A stretch of 64,000 nucleotides of DNA from Wenzhouxiangella marina (GCF_001187785.1 NZ_CP012154.1:3342501-3406500), one strand, 5' to 3'. Positions 1 to 9,150 are shown, counted from the first letter of the stretch. The notes: generated from the sequence alone by a model not told the origin. Program-made: numbers and translations.

Positions 1-1019
1 ATGGCGCCGAAGCCACCGACCAGCCACGGCGAAGACGGCACCGGAGCGTAACGACCGAAAGAGGTCACGCGGCTCAGGCCGAAGTTGCCGTACAGGCTCC
101 AGTCAGCGTTGATGTCGTAACGCGAACGAGCGAACAGGGACTGGTTCTCGGTCTCGGCTTCGTCAGCGGCCTGCAGCGTGAAGTCATACGCACACAGAGA
201 GCCGTTGATGAAGAAGCCGGGGCCCTGGCAGCCCGGAACGTTGGCAGCGCCGTAGGTCGGGTTGTTCAGGAAGCTGAAGCCCGCGGTCAGGAAGTTGTTC
301 GAGAAGATCGACGCACCGCCCTGGGACCACTCACGGTCACGCTGGAAGACGATTTCGCGCTTGTTGTTCGACACGCCGGCCATGATGCGGCCGCGGTTGC
401 CAGCGACACCGAAGATCACGCCAGCTTCACGGGTGTCACCACCCTCACGCTTCGGATCGGAGATGCCGGCGAACATTTCAACGCCTTCGAAATCGGAACG
501 GGTGATGATGTTGACCACACCGCCGATGGCGTCAGCGCCGTAAATAGCGGAAGCGCCGTCAGCCAGGATTTCGATCCGCTCGACAGCGGCCAGCGGGACA
601 GCGTTCAGGTCCTGAGCGGTACCGACGTTCGGTGCGTTAGGAGCACGACGACCGTCGACCAGGATCAGGGTACGACCAGAGCCCAGGGCGCGCAGGGACA
701 GACCAGCGAAGGACTGAGCCGAGCTACCGGACTGCGGACGGAAAGAACCGGCGCTGTTGATCGGCTGCTGACGCAGCAGGTCGGCGACGGACGTCTGACC
801 GGACAGCTCGATCTGCTGGCGGTCGATGACCTGGATCGGCAGAGCGCCTTCCACGTCAGTGCGCTTGATGCGGGAACCGGTGACCTGAACGCGATCCAGA
901 TCCGCGGCCTCCTCGTCCTGGGCGGAGACCGGGGCAGCGGTCATCGCCAGGCCGGCAACCATGCTCGCGCCCAGCGCGTAATGGATTGCCTTGGCAAGTG
1001 GGTTACGGTTGTGCTTCAT
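1..1019 (-). CDS. TonB-dependent outer-membrane receptor, N-terminal part (runs off window)
   Basis: The reading frame is open from an ATG at 1017-1019 to the left edge, giving 339 residues of the N-terminus. A signal peptide ending near A-P-V-S-A-Q is followed by the plug domain, with D-R-V-Q-V-T-G-S-R-I-K, L-V-D-G-R-R-A-P-N and the conserved I-Y-G-A-D-A-I-G-G-V-V-N-I-I-T motif, then the first barrel strands. This is the large TonB-receptor class common in Xanthomonas-like bacteria; the substrate cannot be told. A GGAGAG Shine-Dalgarno lies just upstream. Codon use is unlike the neighbours: CGT, GCT and GGT are frequent where the rest of the window prefers CGC, GCC and GGC, which suggests very high expression. 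Confidence 0.93.
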   Translation of the reverse strand, partial: MKHNRNPLAKAIHYALGASMVAGLAMTAAPVSAQDEEAADLDRVQVTGSRIKRTDVEGALPIQVIDRQQIELSGQTSVADLLRQQPINSAGSFRPQSGSSAQSFAGLSLRALGSGRTLILVDGRRAPNAPNVGTAQDLNAVPLAAVERIEILADGASAIYGADAIGGVVNIITRSDFEGVEMFAGISDPKREGGDTREAGVIFGVAGNRGRIMAGVSNNKREIVFQRDREWSQGGASIFSNNFLTAGFSFLNNPTYGAANVPGCQGPGFFINGSLCAYDFTLQAADEAETENQSLFARSRYDINADWSLYGNFGLSRVTSFGRYAPVPSSPWLVGGFGA

Positions 1020-1343
1020 CAGACTCTCCAAAGTTGTCTTTTGATTTTGCTTTTCAGCATTCGATACTAGTATCGACAGCAAGTGTCGGAGCGGAGACGC
1101 CCCGTGCCAAACGACTGCCCACGGGCAGCAGTTCGGCTGAGACCCTCCGACTCTGCGCCGATACTAGCACCATCCTTCGGTGATGAAAAGGCCTTTGTTA
1201 AGGACTTGTAAACCTCGGCCAGGCCTTGGTTCGTCCGCCAAGTCGTTGATTCTTATTGCCCGGCCTGAGTTCATCACCCGATCCTGCGAAAGCGGTCCGT
1301 TTTCTGCCGTTTTCGCACCGAAAGCGGGCCGGAAAGCGCCCGC
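1020..1343. other. Intergenic region between TonB receptor and pckG
   Basis: About 320 bases without a credible gene. It holds the palindrome described at 1061-1076, the receptor leader, and at 1185-1235 a pair of AAGGCCT/AGGCCTT segments that could form a weak hairpin downstream of pckG. No strong terminator with a T tract is visible. Confidence 0.5.
1061..1076. promoter_or_regulatory. Perfect 16-bp palindrome upstream of the TonB receptor
   Basis: TCGATACTAGTATCGA is a perfect palindrome 42 bases upstream of the receptor start. The half-site CGATACTAG recurs at 1159-1167. A dyad at this distance from a start codon is a plausible repressor operator, but no convincing -35/-10 pair was found around it, so the role is inferred. 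Confidence 0.4.
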
Positions 1344-3092
1344 TCAGCCCCCCAGACCAGCACGCACCCGAGCCAACTCATCCCTGAGTTCGGTCGGTAC
1401 GCGCTCGCCGAAGGATTCGAAGAATTCCTCGATCGAGGCCATCTCCTCGCGCCACTCGCCGGCGTCCACCGCCAGCAGGGTCTCGAGGTCGGGCCGCTCT
1501 TCGAGACCCTCCAGATTCAATGCATCCGGCGTCGGCAGCAGCCCCACGGGCGTCTCGACCGCATCGGCCTCTCCGCGAGTGCGCGCCAGAATCCACTCCA
1601 GCACGCGCAGGTTCTCGCCGAAGCCCGGCCAGATGAAACCGCCGTCGCTATCGCGGCGGAACCAGTTGACCTGGAAGATCCGCGGCGGCTGTGTGAGCCT
1701 GGAACCGACGCTCAGCCAGTGCGACCAGTAATCGGCGAAGTGGTAGCCGCAGAACGGCTTCATCGCCATCGGATCGCGGCGCACCACGCCCACCTGGCCC
1801 GTCGCGGCGGCGGTGGTCTCGGACGCCATCGCGCTGCCGACCAGCACGCCATGGCGCCAGTCCCTGGCTTCCATGACCAGCGGCGCCAGCCCGGCACGGC
1901 GGCCACCGAAGACGATCGCATCGATCGGCACGCCCTCGGGGTTCTCGGCCTCGGCCGAATAGCTCGGGCAACGCTTGATCGAGACGGTGAAACGCGAGTT
2001 CGGGTGAGCGGCCGGACCGTTCTTCGGATCGTAGTCGCGGCCACGCCAGTCGACGGCGGGCTGGCCTTCGTCCAGGCCTTCCCACCAGGGCTGGCCATCC
2101 TCGGTCGTGGCGACGTTGGTGAAGATCGCCTCGCGATCGAGCATGGCCAGGGCATTGGGGTTGGTCTTCTTGCCCGTTCCCGGCGCCACACCGAAGAAGC
2201 CGGCTTCGGGGTTGATGGCGTAGAGCCGACCGTCCTCGCCCGGATGCAGCCAGCAGATGTCGTCACCCACGGTCCAGACCTTCCAGCCTGCCTCACGGTA
2301 GGCTTCGGGCGGAATCAGCATGGCCAGGTTGGTCTTGCCGCAGGCCGACGGGAAGGCGGCGGCGATGTAGCGAACTTCACCCTGCGGGTTCTCGATGCCG
2401 ACAATCAGCATGTGCTCGGCCAGCCAGCCTTCCGTGCGCGCCTGATAACTGGCGATGCGCAGGGCGTGGCACTTCTTGCCGAGCAGGGCATTGCCGCCGT
2501 AGCCGGACCCATAGCTCTGGATGCTGAGTTCTTCCGGAAAATGCACGATGTAGCGGCGATTCGGATCCAGCTCGCCCGTGGAATGCAGTCCGCGCACGAA
2601 CTTTCCGTCGCGCTCGATGCGAGCCAGGGCGTCGGCGCCCATGCGCGTCATCAGGCGCATGTTGACGACCACGTAGGGACTGTCGGTGATTTCGACCCCG
2701 CAGCGCGACAGGGGCGAGTCGACCGGACCCATGCAGTAGGGCACCACATAGAGAGTGCGGCCCGCCATGCAGCCAGCGAACAGACCGTTCATCAGGGCAT
2801 GGGCTTCGGCCGGGTCCATCCAGTTGTTGTTCGGCCCGGCATCGTCCTGACGGCTCGTACAGACATAGGTCAAGTGCTCGACGCGGGCGACGTCGTCGGG
2901 ATCCGAGCGGTGCAGGAAACAATCCGGATGCGTGTCGGGATTGAGCTTGTGAAGATCGCCATTTTCGAGCATCTGCTCGATCAGGCGCTGGTTCTCGGCG
3001 GCGGAACCGTCACACCAGTGGACCCGGTCGGCACGCGTGAGCGCAGCCACCTGGTCCACCCATTCATTCAGGGCGGCAAGTTTGGAAGTCAT
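1344..3092 (-). CDS. pckG: Phosphoenolpyruvate carboxykinase, GTP-dependent
   Basis: 582-residue cytosolic enzyme that converts oxaloacetate and GTP to PEP, GDP and CO2, the first committed gluconeogenic step. The kinase-1 loop F-P-S-A-C-G-K-T-N (about residue 260) is the signature of the GTP-type family, and length matches that family. The frame is open further upstream to 3167, but the ATG at 3090-3092 (M-T-S-K-L-A-A-L-N) fits the family N-terminus, so it is taken as the start; the Shine-Dalgarno is weak. It is a single-gene unit divergent from the CsgG-like gene, with a short shared upstream region. Confidence 0.95.
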   Translation of the reverse strand: MTSKLAALNEWVDQVAALTRADRVHWCDGSAAENQRLIEQMLENGDLHKLNPDTHPDCFLHRSDPDDVARVEHLTYVCTSRQDDAGPNNNWMDPAEAHALMNGLFAGCMAGRTLYVVPYCMGPVDSPLSRCGVEITDSPYVVVNMRLMTRMGADALARIERDGKFVRGLHSTGELDPNRRYIVHFPEELSIQSYGSGYGGNALLGKKCHALRIASYQARTEGWLAEHMLIVGIENPQGEVRYIAAAFPSACGKTNLAMLIPPEAYREAGWKVWTVGDDICWLHPGEDGRLYAINPEAGFFGVAPGTGKKTNPNALAMLDREAIFTNVATTEDGQPWWEGLDEGQPAVDWRGRDYDPKNGPAAHPNSRFTVSIKRCPSYSAEAENPEGVPIDAIVFGGRRAGLAPLVMEARDWRHGVLVGSAMASETTAAATGQVGVVRRDPMAMKPFCGYHFADYWSHWLSVGSRLTQPPRIFQVNWFRRDSDGGFIWPGFGENLRVLEWILARTRGEADAVETPVGLLPTPDALNLEGLEERPDLETLLAVDAGEWREEMASIEEFFESFGERVPTELRDELARVRAGLGG

Positions 3093-3234
3093 TGAGTGAG
3101 GGCGTACTAGCTCGAGGCAACGTGGATCAAGCCCCTCAGAGTACCCGCTGGCCAGGGCCGATTGCAAGCTGTCGGGGCGGTTGACAGGTTTCCTCCCGTT
3201 TTTGCGTTTTCAGAGGTGGAACGCGGCTTTCAAT

Positions 3235-3263
3235 TCACGGCCTGTTGTGAATACACTTATTAA
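3235..3263 (+). promoter_or_regulatory. Candidate sigma-70 promoter of the CsgG-like gene
   Basis: TTCACG (3235-3240), 17-base spacer, TATTAA (3258-3263), followed by GGAGGA at 3276-3281 and the ATG at 3289. The expected transcript start gives a leader of about 20 bases. Confidence 0.5.
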
Positions 3264-3288
3264 TACGTGGAGTTTGGAGGAGTACATC

Positions 3289-3996
3289 ATGAAGCGAATT
3301 CTGAGCAAGGCCCTGGTGCTGGGCCTGATCCTGGCCAGCGGTGCGGCCCTGGCAGACCGTCCGGTGCTGGGCGTGGCCGAGTTCAAGAACGAATCGGGCG
3401 CCGGCTGGTGGAGCGGCGGCGTGGGCTGGGACCTGTCCGGCATGCTCGCCAATGAGCTGGCTTCGACCGGCGCATTCCGCGTGGTCGAACGCTCCAATCT
3501 GGAGTCGGTACTGAACGAGCAGGACCTGGGCGCCTCGGGCCGCGTACGGGCGGAGTCCGCCGCGCGCATCGGCGAACTGACCGGCGCCGAGTACATCGTT
3601 CTCGGCACGATCACCGCCTACGACGAGCAGACCCGCTCGACCGGCGGCGGCATCAGCTTTCGCGGCATCGGTGTCGGCGGTCGTCGCACCGAGGCCTTCC
3701 TGGCCGTGGACCTCCGCGTGGTCAACGCGAACTCCGGCGAGATCGAGTACGTGCGCACCATCGAAGGGCGTGCCACCGGTGGCGGCCTGAACCTCAGTGC
3801 CTACCGGGGCGGCTTCGGCGGCAACCTGTCCAACTACGAGGACACGCCGGCCGGCGAGGCGATCCGTGCCGCGCTGATGGAAATCACCGACTACCTCGAA
3901 TGCGCCATGGTGACCCAGAGCCGCCGCTGCCTGGCCGAATACGAAGAGCGGGACGACACCCGCCGCGAACGCACCCGCAGCCGACTGCGCTTCTGA
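3289..3996 (+). CDS. CsgG/HfaB-like exported protein
   Basis: 235 residues. Signal peptide M-K-R-I-L-S-K-A-L-V-L-G-L-I-L-A-S-G-A-A-L-A then a CsgG-type fold: V-L-G-V-A-E-F-K-N, F-R-V-V-E-R-S-N-L, G-A-E-Y-I-V-L-G-T-I and a Gly-rich strand region. CsgG itself is an outer-membrane lipoprotein secretion pore; this protein has no lipobox cysteine, so a soluble periplasmic relative is more likely. No curli subunit genes are nearby. The frame extends upstream to 3181, but the ATG at 3289 has a strong GGAGGA site 7 bases before it and begins the signal peptide. The C-terminus is Arg-rich (R-R-E-R-T-R-S-R-L-R-F). Single gene, closed by the terminator at 4040-4069. Confidence 0.8.
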   Translation: MKRILSKALVLGLILASGAALADRPVLGVAEFKNESGAGWWSGGVGWDLSGMLANELASTGAFRVVERSNLESVLNEQDLGASGRVRAESAARIGELTGAEYIVLGTITAYDEQTRSTGGGISFRGIGVGGRRTEAFLAVDLRVVNANSGEIEYVRTIEGRATGGGLNLSAYRGGFGGNLSNYEDTPAGEAIRAALMEITDYLECAMVTQSRRCLAEYEERDDTRRERTRSRLRF

Positions 3997-4039
3997 TCGA
4001 TGCGGGCCGGCACCGCCGGCCCGAACGCTTCGCACCCGA

Positions 4040-4069
4040 CGCCGCCCCATCGAGGGCGGCGTTTTTTTT
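4040..4069 (+). terminator. Rho-independent terminator
   Basis: CGCCGCCC (4040-4047), six-base loop, GGGCGGCG (4054-4061), then eight Ts. It lies 44 bases after the CsgG-like stop codon. Confidence 0.92.
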
Positions 4070-4087
4070 GGGAGATCGGGCGCGGGC

Positions 4088-4978
4088 TTCGATCGGGATT
4101 GGGGCGGGTGGTGGGTTCGATTGTCGGGCTGACCGTGATGTCTGGGGTATCCGTGCGTCGGGTTCTTTGTGGTGGCTGGGGCATTCCGCCGTCGGGTTGA
4201 CGGAGTTGTCTGGGGCATGGACCGTCGGGCGCGTGGGCCCGACCTACGCAGGGTTTCGATCGGGCGGTGTCGATGTTTGGATCTTCAGTGGCATCTGGTG
4301 GTCCGGGGTGGCTTCGTTCGGCATCCGGTTCTCCTTGGCCAGGGACCCGGGAATCGCCCCGCCCCAAGGCTTGCCACCCGCATCCACCCCGCGGTCAATC
4401 GAAGCCCCGACGAGTAGGTCGGCCCAGCGCGGCCGACGGTCCATGTGCCAGGCTTCTCCGTCAATGCGATGGCGAGACGTTGCAGTGGCCACTGAAAGCG
4501 CTACGCACGCATGCCGAATCCATCGCCAGCAATTCAACGATAGAAGACCATGTCGATGGCACCACCAATCCTTGCTACGCGATCGAGGTCTTGCGGTCAG
4601 GACCTCAAGCGGTGCCATCGAAGCCCCGACGAGTAGGTCGGCCCCACGCGGCCGACGGTCCATGTGCCAGGCTTCTCCGTCAATGCGATGGCGAGACGTT
4701 GCAGTGGCCACTGAAAGCACTACGCACGCATGCCGAATCCATCGCCAGCAATTCAACGATAGAAGACCATGTCGATGGCACCACCAATCCTTGCTACGCG
4801 ATCGAGGTCTTGCGGTCAGTAGTCCGCGTAGGGAGGTCTGGCGTGATCGGGTCGCTCCGGCCGTCGGGCGCACGCGCGGCCGGTCTTCGGCGCGGCGCTT
4901 CTGGCCTGCGGCCAATCGCACTACGCCTTTGACCTGCGCTGGCCCGACCTACCCCGGGGCTTCGATCGGGTTCGGGGC
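4088..4978. repeat. Hairpin repeat cluster A (convergent gap)
   Basis: Fills the gap between the CsgG-like gene and the converging kinase gene. It contains the family hairpins GTCGGGC-GCGTGG-GCCCGAC (4224-4243), GTCGGCC-CAGCGC-GGCCGAC (4418-4437) and GTCGGCC-CCACGC-GGCCGAC (4637-4656). It also has the conserved flanks GGCATGGACC, CCGTGCGTCGGGTT and GCCGTCGGGTTGACGGAG that recur in clusters B (35888-36334) and C (49278-50175). Bases 4858-4952 are almost the same as 50083-50172. Open frames across it are not credible genes. Confidence 0.85.
4398..4819. repeat. Two 203-bp tandem copies inside cluster A
   Basis: 4398-4600 and 4617-4819 are 203-base direct copies separated by 16 bases (period 219). 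By eye they differ at three positions, two of them in the hairpin loop region. Each starts with the family hairpin and carries about 150 bases not seen in clusters B or C. Confidence 0.9.
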
Positions 4979-4988
4979 GATCGGGTGC

Positions 4989-6947
4989 TCAGTCCTCGAG
5001 GTCGGCGCTGATCCGGGCCAGGCGCGGGGTGATCAGGGCCTGGGCGCGCTGGGTGGCGTTGAGGGCGGTGTATTCGATCTGCTCGACTTCGGTGCTGCTG
5101 ACGCGGCGACGCTCGACCAGGTCGAAGACCACCGTATCGGCCTGAACGATGTAGGCGGTATCGGACCGACCGTAGAAGTTCAGCTGCCGCTGTCCCGCCG
5201 GCAGGGCGCGGGCGATGACGGCGTAGCGAGCACCGGCCTCCACGCCGAGCTCGGCCAGGGCAACGAGATCCAGCTCGGCCTCGCCCAACACGGCGGCAAG
5301 GCCGGGCACGAAACCGCGCTCGACCAGCGCATGACCGTCTTCGGTCAGGGCCTGCTCGATGGCGCGCACCATGGGATCGGTGATGGCGCCATCACCCTGC
5401 CCGATCACCAGCACGCCCTCGGGTGGCGGCGGGGGCTCGACGGGCACCGGCTCGGGCATCGTGTCCACTGGCTGCGTCTGCGGCCGGCGGTCGACCGAAG
5501 CGACGACCAGCGGCTTGTCCGCCGCCAGCGTGGCGGACTCCGTCGGCGCCGCCTGGGACTTGACCACGGCATCGGCCGTATCGATGGGCGTCTGATCGAC
5601 CAGCCCGCGCTCGATCGTGGAACCTGGCTCGCCGGCCTCGCTCGTTTCCAGACCCGGGTCCGAATCCGGTTCCTGCCCGAAAGGCGCGGAAACCGGTGCG
5701 TCGGCCTCCTGGGCAACGGTCGTTTGCGCGGGCTCGGAGAGCGGGCGGGCCGGCTCGTCCTGGAAATCGTCGATCGTCTCGTTGACGCGACTGCCCGCCA
5801 CCGTGACCTCGCCTTGGTCGATCGGATCGTCCGAACTCAGACCGAGCATGGCCGTGACCCGCTCGATCTGGGCCGGGGCGAACTTCACCACGGCGAAGCC
5901 GGACGCGGCCAGACCCACCAGAACCAGCACGACGAACACGGCCAGACCGGCCTTGGAACCGCTGCGAGCCGGCACGGAGGTCTCGGTAATCGGAGGCTGG
6001 ACCACGGTGGGATCGATGGTCTGGGTCGCGACCTTGGACGGCTCGCCGGCCGATGCAACCGCCGGCGCCGGGGTCACGGCGGTCGGCGCATCGACGGGCG
6101 GCGGCGCGGGGGCACGTGGCGCTGCCTGGGCGGAAATCTCGCTGGCCACGCCGAGGTCGGCCAGCAGGGCGTCGTAATCCTGATAGCGCTTGGAAGGATC
6201 CGGCGCGAGCATCCGACCGAGCACGCCGAAGGTCTTCTCGTCGAGCGTCTCGTCGAGGTCGCCCAGTTCCGGGAAATCGGAGGCCAGCAGGGTGCGGGCC
6301 GTGTCTTCCAGGCCCGAGCCCGGCACCAGACGCTTGCCGGCCAGCATCTCGTAATAGACCGCGCCCAGGGCGAAGATGTCGCCCCGGTGATCGGCGGGCT
6401 TGCCCGTGATCACCTCGGGCGGCAGATAGCCGGGCGTCCCCATGATGTACTTGCTGGTGGTCTGTTCGGCATCGGGATGCACGATGCTGGCGATGCCGAA
6501 ATCGGTCAGCACGCTGCGTCCGCGGCGATCGATCATGATGTTGCCGGGTTTGATGTCGCGGTGGACGATGTTCTCTTCCCACGCGGCCTTCAGCGCCTGA
6601 GCGCATTCGGTAATGATCCGGCGCGCCTGCTCGGGCAGCAGGCGGACATCGCGCTCGAGGCGGTCGGCCAGCGATTCGCCATCGATGAATTCCATCACGA
6701 AGTAAGGCTTGCCCTCGTCTTCGTCGGCCAGGAAGATCTGTGCGATGTGCGGATGATTCAGGGCCGCGACGTTGCGCGCTTCGCGCAGGAAACGGGTGAC
6801 GGTGATCTCGTCGTTGCTCAGTTCGTCGCTCAGGCACTTGATGGCGATGAAGCGCTCGAGCTTGGGATCGACCGCCTTGTAGACCACGCCCATGCCGCCG
6901 CGACCGAGCTCGCTGATGATGTGATACCGACCGAGAACCTTGGGCAT
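4989..6947 (-). CDS. Membrane Ser/Thr protein kinase with extracytoplasmic C-terminal domain
   Basis: 652 residues. Hanks-type kinase at about 5-270: G-R-G-G-M-G glycine loop, catalytic V-H-R-D-I-K-P-G-N, D-F-G-I-A and G-T-P-G-Y-L-P-P-E activation segment. A Pro/Ala linker leads to one membrane segment near 335-357, a long acidic linker, and a globular domain near 509-650 that starts V-L-V-I-G-Q-G-D-G and has no recognised family. The ATG at 6945-6947 (M-P-K-V-L-G-R-Y) has GAGGA 8 bases upstream and is preferred to the ATG at 6974. The gene is divergent from the FHA/ABC-like gene, with 198 bases between starts, which suggests kinase and phosphothreonine-binding partner. Confidence 0.9.
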   Translation of the reverse strand: MPKVLGRYHIISELGRGGMGVVYKAVDPKLERFIAIKCLSDELSNDEITVTRFLREARNVAALNHPHIAQIFLADEDEGKPYFVMEFIDGESLADRLERDVRLLPEQARRIITECAQALKAAWEENIVHRDIKPGNIMIDRRGRSVLTDFGIASIVHPDAEQTTSKYIMGTPGYLPPEVITGKPADHRGDIFALGAVYYEMLAGKRLVPGSGLEDTARTLLASDFPELGDLDETLDEKTFGVLGRMLAPDPSKRYQDYDALLADLGVASEISAQAAPRAPAPPPVDAPTAVTPAPAVASAGEPSKVATQTIDPTVVQPPITETSVPARSGSKAGLAVFVVLVLVGLAASGFAVVKFAPAQIERVTAMLGLSSDDPIDQGEVTVAGSRVNETIDDFQDEPARPLSEPAQTTVAQEADAPVSAPFGQEPDSDPGLETSEAGEPGSTIERGLVDQTPIDTADAVVKSQAAPTESATLAADKPLVVASVDRRPQTQPVDTMPEPVPVEPPPPPEGVLVIGQGDGAITDPMVRAIEQALTEDGHALVERGFVPGLAAVLGEAELDLVALAELGVEAGARYAVIARALPAGQRQLNFYGRSDTAYIVQADTVVFDLVERRRVSSTEVEQIEYTALNATQRAQALITPRLARISADLED

Positions 6948-7145
6948 GACGAATTCCTCAACACAGTGACGCAATGGGTTTCCGAGAACCCGACGAACGC
7001 ACCAGCCGAAACCGGCGCCTGACCCCCGTCATTACGAATATAGCAGAGCATCCCTGCCACCCAGAACGCCCCCGGCCGTGCCATCATCGGTTCCCGAATC
7101 CCGTAGAAACGGACAGGCCCCACCGCCAGGAAGCCCCGAACCTCC

Positions 7146-9017
7146 ATGAGCGAGCGCGAAACCGATCCGGCGCTGCTGCGTTCCCTGCATCCGGGGCCGC
7201 TGCGCGAGGAAAGCCATCTGAAGGGCGCCGGTCAGGTCATCGGCCGGGACCTCGAGCAGGTCGATCTGCTCCTCAGCGGCCCGGAAGTCTCGCGGCGACA
7301 CGCCTGGATCGGCCTGAACGAGGCCGGTGAGTGGGTGATCCACGATCTCGACTCGCTCAACGGCGTGTTCGTCAACGGCCAACGAATCGACCATCAGCGG
7401 CGCCTGGAGCCCGGGGACGTCATCGGCCTGGGGCGGGCCCGCGCGCCGGACTACGAGTTCACCCACGCCGGCGCAGCCCACGGCCGACGCCTGCGTCTGG
7501 CCGGGCCCGGGCCCTGGCAACTCGGTCGCGACCTGGACTGCCACATCTCCATTCCGGCCGATCTTTCGGTCAGCCAGCGACATGCTTTGCTGAGTCGACA
7601 GGACAGCGGTCTGCTGATCAGGGACGCCGGCAGCCGCAACGGCTTGTGGCAGGGCGAGGAACGCCTGCGCCGCCTGCGCCTGCATCCGGACGAAACCGTC
7701 ATGCTCGGCCATCAGCGCCTGACGCTGCTGGGCATCGATGCTGAGCGGGTGGAGGTCGAACTGCGCTCGCTCGGCGGGGCGATCGGACTGCATGCCCGCG
7801 GCCTGATTCTGCCCGGCCTGGAGCATCCGCGACGCCTCGATCTGCCGGCCGGCCAGCTGCACCGCCTGCGACTGCCCTCGCGTGCAGCCTGCGAAACCCT
7901 GATGGAGCGCCTGGGTCGGGACGGACCGACCCAGTCCGGCGACTTCGGCGAAAGCTGGCTGGACGAACAGCCTGCGAGGCAGCGCGACCGGATAGCGCTG
8001 GTCGGTCCCTCGTCGCTGCAATCGCCACTGCCATCGAGCCGCATCAGCCTGCGCCGCTGGCTGGCCGAAGAGATCGTCCTGCGCCTCGGCGAGGCCCTGC
8101 CCGAAACGGCACGGCGCGAACTGATCCACACCACGCTCGAGGCCCTGGACCTGGTCGAGGCTGCGAACAGAAGCCTGAGCCAACTGTCCCCACTCGAGCA
8201 ACGCCTGGCCAGACTGGCCGCCGCGCTGTTGACTCGGCCTGGCCTGTTGATCGTCGATGCCCCATCGACCGGCCTGAAACCGGGCGAGGCGGCGAGGATC
8301 GAGGCCCGCCTCGAACGGCTGGCCGGAAACCATCTGACCATCGTTCTGTTATCGGAAGACGCCGGCGAAACGCCGAGCGAGGACGACGGGCCGATCCGAC
8401 GACCGCGCCTTGCAGCCGCGCCGCGCCAACCGAGCCTTGCGGCCAGCGCCTGCCTGCTGCGCCGCCGCTGGCGGGGAATGAAGGCCAGGCCCGGGGCCCT
8501 GCTCGAAATCCTGGCCCTGCCGCTGGTGCTGGCCCTGGCCCTCGATCTCGCCCTGGACATCCGCTCGGCGAGCCTGGCTGCGCTGGCGGTGCTGCTGATC
8601 AGCTCGCCCCTGTCCAGCCTGTCCTTGAGCGCGGCTCGCATGGGACTGGACCGGCACCAGATCCGCCGCTTCGGCTTGAGCAGGGACGCCGCCCTGTCCG
8701 GCCTGCTACTGGCCTGCACCGCCCTGCTGGTCCAGTTTCTGATCGTGCTCTCCCTGGCCACCTGGCGCTTCCCCCTGGACGTCTGGACGGTCGAGGCGGG
8801 ACTGGAGGTGCTGCTGGCGGGACTGGCCGGTCTGGCGCTGGGGGCCGTCGTTCAGCAGGCCCTGCCCGCACGCTCATGGCGCGCACTGCTGCTGATCGGA
8901 CTGCTGGGCGGAGCTCAGGCCGGATTCCTGCTGGCCCAGGCTTCCGGCCCGGCGCTCCCTGCCGCATTGGCAGGCCTCTGGGCTTTCCTCCTCTGGCTCA
9001 GCCGGGCGCGAGATTGA
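7146..9017 (+). CDS. FHA-FHA-degenerate ABC domain-membrane protein (Rv1747-like architecture)
   Basis: 623 residues. Two FHA domains: first near 25-100 (G-R-D at 33, S-R-R-H at 49-52, L-N-G at 71-73), second near 115-195 (L-G-R-D, S-Q-R-H, S-R-N-G). Residues about 205-400 resemble an ABC ATPase: the signature region S-Q-L-S-P-L-E-Q-R near 344 and a Walker-B-like L-L-I-V-D-A-P-S-T-G-L near 365. No P-loop G-x-x-G-x-G-K-S is present, and Asp-Ala replaces the catalytic Asp-Glu. About six hydrophobic segments follow from 445 to 620, as in an ABC2-type membrane domain. Mycobacterial Rv1747 has the same order with a working ATPase and is phosphorylated by a neighbouring kinase; the divergent kinase here gives the same context. 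Nucleotide hydrolysis is probably lost. Confidence 0.82.
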   Translation: MSERETDPALLRSLHPGPLREESHLKGAGQVIGRDLEQVDLLLSGPEVSRRHAWIGLNEAGEWVIHDLDSLNGVFVNGQRIDHQRRLEPGDVIGLGRARAPDYEFTHAGAAHGRRLRLAGPGPWQLGRDLDCHISIPADLSVSQRHALLSRQDSGLLIRDAGSRNGLWQGEERLRRLRLHPDETVMLGHQRLTLLGIDAERVEVELRSLGGAIGLHARGLILPGLEHPRRLDLPAGQLHRLRLPSRAACETLMERLGRDGPTQSGDFGESWLDEQPARQRDRIALVGPSSLQSPLPSSRISLRRWLAEEIVLRLGEALPETARRELIHTTLEALDLVEAANRSLSQLSPLEQRLARLAAALLTRPGLLIVDAPSTGLKPGEAARIEARLERLAGNHLTIVLLSEDAGETPSEDDGPIRRPRLAAAPRQPSLAASACLLRRRWRGMKARPGALLEILALPLVLALALDLALDIRSASLAALAVLLISSPLSSLSLSAARMGLDRHQIRRFGLSRDAALSGLLLACTALLVQFLIVLSLATWRFPLDVWTVEAGLEVLLAGLAGLALGAVVQQALPARSWRALLLIGLLGGAQAGFLLAQASGPALPAALAGLWAFLLWLSRARD

Positions 9018-9150
9018 GCGTCGACCCGCCTGTCAGGTCAGGCCCGTGAGCTCTTCGACGCCGAAACGGTGCGTCACTGGTAACAAGCCCGAGCCTCGAG
9101 GAGTTCCTTCATCATGTCCGACCCGAGACCGATGCCCCGCCAGGGCCGCG

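Noticed and set aside
1206-1236. Exact BirA half-site TTGTAAACC
   Set aside because: The second half (GGTTCGTCC) is poor, spacing is 13, and neither neighbour is a biotin gene; the site at bioB uses a different half-site sequence.
1719-3095. 458-codon plus-strand frame over pckG
   Set aside because: Antisense to a gene with clear PEP carboxykinase motifs.
3900-7022. 1040-codon open frame on the plus strand
   Set aside because: It runs antisense through the kinase gene and across repeat cluster A; composition is that of a shadow frame and the kinase motifs are on the other strand.
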